A stretch of 64,000 nucleotides of DNA, taken from assembly GCA_029565675.1 (NCBI GenBank), contig JAKQNP010000023.1, forward strand, positions 1-64,000, read 5' to 3'. Made by a program: the position numbers and the translations under genes. Below, one piece after another: positions 62,017 to 64,000 of this stretch (the stretch's first letter is position 1; each line of letters starts with the position of its first letter). Source of the stretch: a bacterium (GTDB lineage Bacteria > Zhuqueibacterota > Zhuqueibacteria > Residuimicrobiales > Oceaniaggregativiventaceae). Below the pieces are notes generated by a model. It searched no databases. It was not told the origin of the DNA and worked only from the letters and a program-made list of their open reading frames with translations.

Positions 62017-62429
62017 ATATTCTGCAGCATCTGCCATTCCTCGGCACAGGAAAAGGTGTGATGCAAACGCTTTTGTTCGGAAAAATAGCGCACCAGTTCG
62101 TCGAGCTGTGACCGCGAAACTGAAAACGCCGCATAGACCTCAGACCAGGTAAAACGCGGCAAAGGCATCTCCAGGGTTTGCAATTGCTGCAACACGTCGC
62201 GCTGCAGGGTTTGCACCAGCCCATCCAGGGCCTGCGATGAGGGTTGCAGGATCAGCAGATGAATGTGCTCGGGCCGCACCGCGTTCATGCGCAAGGTCAT
62301 GCTGCGATTTCTGAAAATGCAGTAGAGAAGACGCGAAAGCATCTGTTGGATGGTCACCGTTTCAAACACGCGCTGACGCCCGTGAACCTGCCAGATCATG
62401 TGCAACCACAGCGTGGTATACCCTACCAT
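62004..62429 (-). CDS. Y1-type (IS200/RAYT-like) transposase
   Basis: A ~141-residue single-domain HUH transposase. Key features are the start MVGYTTLWLHMIWQVHGR, the HUH pair His55-x-His57 in RPEHIHLLI, the YAAFSVSRS segment (positions ~99-107) and the candidate catalytic Tyr115 in VRYFSEQKRLHH. The length fits TnpA of IS200/IS605 and REP-associated transposases (RAYTs). The GGTGGAG ribosome site overlaps the end of the upstream secreted-protein gene, and the start is placed at 62429; an ATG 11 codons upstream is possible. No left end or tnpB is seen, so it looks stationary or domesticated. Confidence 0.82.
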   Translation of the reverse strand: MVGYTTLWLHMIWQVHGRQRVFETVTIQQMLSRLLYCIFRNRSMTLRMNAVRPEHIHLLILQPSSQALDGLVQTLQRDVLQQLQTLEMPLPRFTWSEVYAAFSVSRSQLDELVRYFSEQKRLHHTFSCAEEWQMLQNMHRT

Positions 62430-62468
62430 ATACTCCACCGACAATGGAATCGATGAATCCACAACAAT

Positions 62469-63656
62469 TTATGGAACCTTGATCAACCGCACAAGCGCCC
62501 GGTCATCATTCGAATCGATCAGTTGACCGAAATAGATGCCGGCAGCCGCCGATTCGCCCTGATCCGTATCGCCATGCCAAAGAAATCGATAACTTCCCGG
62601 CGCCAATCTGGCTTCTGCCACCATCCGCACCTGCCTGCCCAACAGATCGCTGACCAGCAAGGCGACCGTACGTGTTTCCACCCCATCAATCTCAACCGCA
62701 AGCTGAGTGCTGGGGTTAAACGGGTTGGGAAAGGCCTGCAGCCGCAATCGCTCTGGCACCGCGCCGAGGATGACTCCTGAATCAGCGCGACAGATAACTA
62801 TCGGACCATATTTGTCGGTGCGGCCGTTCAGATCGACCTGGTGCAACATGTACCACACCTCGCCGCTGGAGGGCAGATCGCGATCCAAAAACCGATAGAT
62901 GGCTCCGGTCGACGGTCCGCCTTGCGGTAGAATCAACGGCGAAATAGGCCGATACTCCGGAAGCAAATTGTCGCGGCGATAGAGATAAAAGCCGTAAATC
63001 TCGAATTCGCTCTCGGTGTGCCATTCGATCTCGACTCCCTCGCCCGTCTGCCTGGCAGAAAACGAAACCAGGCGCACGGGCAAAGAGGTGTCATTGAAAC
63101 GCCCCGGAGTGCCGGCGACATTGGCTCCCAAATCGGTCCAATGTGCCTGCCAATCGGTGCCGTCGTTCGGATAAGCGCTGCGTTCAAAGCAATGGTTGTC
63201 GGGCCATTCCGCTGCGGCATGGCTGAAAGCGTCCTTCAGCGTGCCGCCGCCATCTTTGAGCTGCAGATAATCCGCACCGCCATTGAGATACAGGCTGCCG
63301 TGCATCATGAACTCGATCGAACTGTTGCCAGCATCATCGTCGCCAGTGTTGAAAACAATCTCGGGATACGTTTCGCTGAAGGTGGATTGACTGCGGATCA
63401 CCAGAAAAAATTCTCCCGGCGCCAAAACCAAACCGCTGCTGTAGCCATCGGCGTTCAGCGGCTCATCGACTATCTTGTCGCTGCCATCGTTGCCATAAGT
63501 CAAAGTATATCCACTCAGATCGATGGGTGAATTGCCGATGTTCAGCAACTCCACATAACTCGCATAGCTGTTGGCGGTGCTGTTGACTTCGGTAATAATG
63601 ACCTGGGCGCTGACGCAGGTCATGGTGCACAACAAAATTATCCAGACGATTCGCAT
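62469..63656 (-). CDS. secreted lamin-tail-domain protein with FlgD-like C-terminus
   Basis: A 395-residue exported protein. A signal peptide (about 1-17) is followed by a lamin-tail domain (VIITEVNSTANSYASYVELLN, then SGYTLTYG and LAPGEFFLVIRSQ). An Fn3-like part (LPVRLVSFSARQTGEGVEIEWHTESEFEIYGFYLYRRDN, shown by LVSFSARQ and EIYGFYLYR) and a FlgD/T9SS-like C-terminus (QAFPNPFNPSTQLAVEI, LLVSDLLGRQVRMV, GIYFGQLI, LIKVP) follow. It is likely surface-exposed or secreted. GGAGG precedes the ATG, 55 bases after a perfect promoter. The Y1 transposase follows on the same strand. Confidence 0.88.
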   Translation of the reverse strand: MRIVWIILLCTMTCVSAQVIITEVNSTANSYASYVELLNIGNSPIDLSGYTLTYGNDGSDKIVDEPLNADGYSSGLVLAPGEFFLVIRSQSTFSETYPEIVFNTGDDDAGNSSIEFMMHGSLYLNGGADYLQLKDGGGTLKDAFSHAAAEWPDNHCFERSAYPNDGTDWQAHWTDLGANVAGTPGRFNDTSLPVRLVSFSARQTGEGVEIEWHTESEFEIYGFYLYRRDNLLPEYRPISPLILPQGGPSTGAIYRFLDRDLPSSGEVWYMLHQVDLNGRTDKYGPIVICRADSGVILGAVPERLRLQAFPNPFNPSTQLAVEIDGVETRTVALLVSDLLGRQVRMVAEARLAPGSYRFLWHGDTDQGESAAAGIYFGQLIDSNDDRALVRLIKVP

Positions 63657-63711
63657 AAAACCTCCAATTTTAAACGTGATTTATTGCGAATTACTCGTCA
63701 TTATCTACTTT

Positions 63712-63740
63712 ATTATAATCTTTCTCTAACTAAATGTCAA
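63712..63740 (-). promoter_or_regulatory. perfect sigma-70 consensus promoter
   Basis: On the minus strand TTGACA (63740-63735), exactly 17 spacer bases, TATAAT (63717-63712). The start codon of the lamin-tail gene lies 56 bases downstream. All 12 consensus bases match. Confidence 0.85.
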
Positions 63741-63897
63741 GTGGTTTTCGCATTTTTTATCGCAATTTGCGTGATATTTAATTTATTGCAAGGTTTTTAA
63801 CCAAGGACAAAGGCAAAATGGGCGGCGATCAGAGGGAGACGGATCTCAGTTGGCAGCTCCAGGTGCGTGTACATTTGGCAGAGCGAACCAACAAAAA

Positions 63898-63919
63898 AAG
63901 CCCCTCGCAGGAGGGGCTT
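63898..63919 (-). terminator. intrinsic terminator of the partial gene at the window end
   Basis: AAGCCCCTC (63898-63906) and GAGGGGCTT (63911-63919) pair perfectly around GCAG. On the minus strand a T-run follows (complement of A63893-A63899). It lies about 27 bases after the stop at 63946. Confidence 0.85.
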
Positions 63920-63945
63920 GTGATCAACGGATGGGATGAGCGCAA

Positions 63946-64000
63946 TCAAACGCGTTCAGAGTCGGTTTTTTGCCGGTAACCGCTGGCGTCATAGGCTGCA
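63946..64000 (-). CDS. C-terminal fragment of an unknown protein
   Basis: On the minus strand the frame from the window edge reads …AAYDASGYRQKTDSERV and ends at a TGA (63948-63946), followed by a strong terminator. The gene extends beyond the window. The 17 visible residues are too few to name it. Confidence 0.45.
   Translation of the reverse strand, partial: AAYDASGYRQKTDSERV

Noticed and set aside
1-64000. tRNA, rRNA, CRISPR arrays, prophage or complete insertion sequences
   Set aside because: By eye I found no TψC-loop/acceptor pairs, repeat-spacer pattern, integrase, capsid or paired inverted ends; a tRNAscan or CRISPR search could still find small ones.

Overview
The window reads as ordinary bacterial chromosome of about 50% GC, probably from an uncultured, Gram-negative member of the FCB group (Calditrichota/KSB1-like). 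That placement is inference. It rests on TonB-dependent receptors with carboxypeptidase-regulatory-like domains, a PorV/PorQ-type outer-membrane protein, secreted proteins with FlgD/T9SS-like C-terminal domains, an MXAN_6640-type metalloprotease and a FecR/CHASE2-cyclase operon. Several promoters look like the sigma-70 consensus rather than the Bacteroidota type. I see no rRNA, tRNA, CRISPR array, prophage or complete insertion sequence.

Layout. 1-5.7 kb: the end of a TonB-dependent receptor, a sodium:solute symporter, a small lipoprotein, a Gfo/Idh/MocA oxidoreductase and a lone rmlC. 5.8-12.5 kb: a DAACS symporter, a DgkA-type kinase, glycerate kinase, a TPR protein with a cold-shock-like C-terminus, and SppA. 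12.5-19.1 kb (minus): a gene remnant, then a three-gene surface module of TonB receptor, secreted FlgD-type protein and PorV-like protein. 19.8-24.0 kb: an amino-sugar cluster (ROK kinase, MFS transporter, SIS-domain protein, NagA). 24.1-28.5 kb (minus): a CDP-alcohol phosphatidyltransferase, then a ZnuABC-type metal importer whose last cistron is an IscU-like scaffold fused to a methyltransferase. 28.5-32.1 kb: an SDR, a UPF0316 membrane protein and a KamA-family radical SAM enzyme with a long N-terminal extension.

32.2-39.2 kb (plus) is a compact operon: a secreted protein, a FecR protein, an 862-residue outer-membrane-type protein, a CHASE2 adenylate cyclase and a 62-residue protein. It ends in a perfect bidirectional terminator shared with a convergent beta-barrel/coiled-coil/TPR protein. 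40.6-50.3 kb (minus): a hypothetical protein, a metalloprotease, Der with a DUF512 radical SAM protein, a CsgG-like protein, a ROK protein and an M14 peptidase lipoprotein. 50.9-57.9 kb (plus): trehalose synthesis (OtsA-OtsB fusion and a TreT-like glycosyltransferase), then DUF1015, SerA and SerC. 58-64 kb: an SGNH hydrolase, a PII-like small protein, a B12-type radical SAM protein, two small hypotheticals, and a lamin-tail/FlgD secreted protein co-transcribed with a Y1 (IS200/RAYT-like) transposase.

The items most worth following are: the IscU-methyltransferase fusion, which seems to use a non-AUG start overlapping the metal permease stop; the FecR/outer-membrane/CHASE2-cyclase operon as a possible envelope-to-cAMP circuit; DUF1015 beside serA-serC; and the Y1 transposase with a long hairpin across its stop codon. 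No defence system, gene cluster for a natural product, or clearly novel multi-gene machine is evident.
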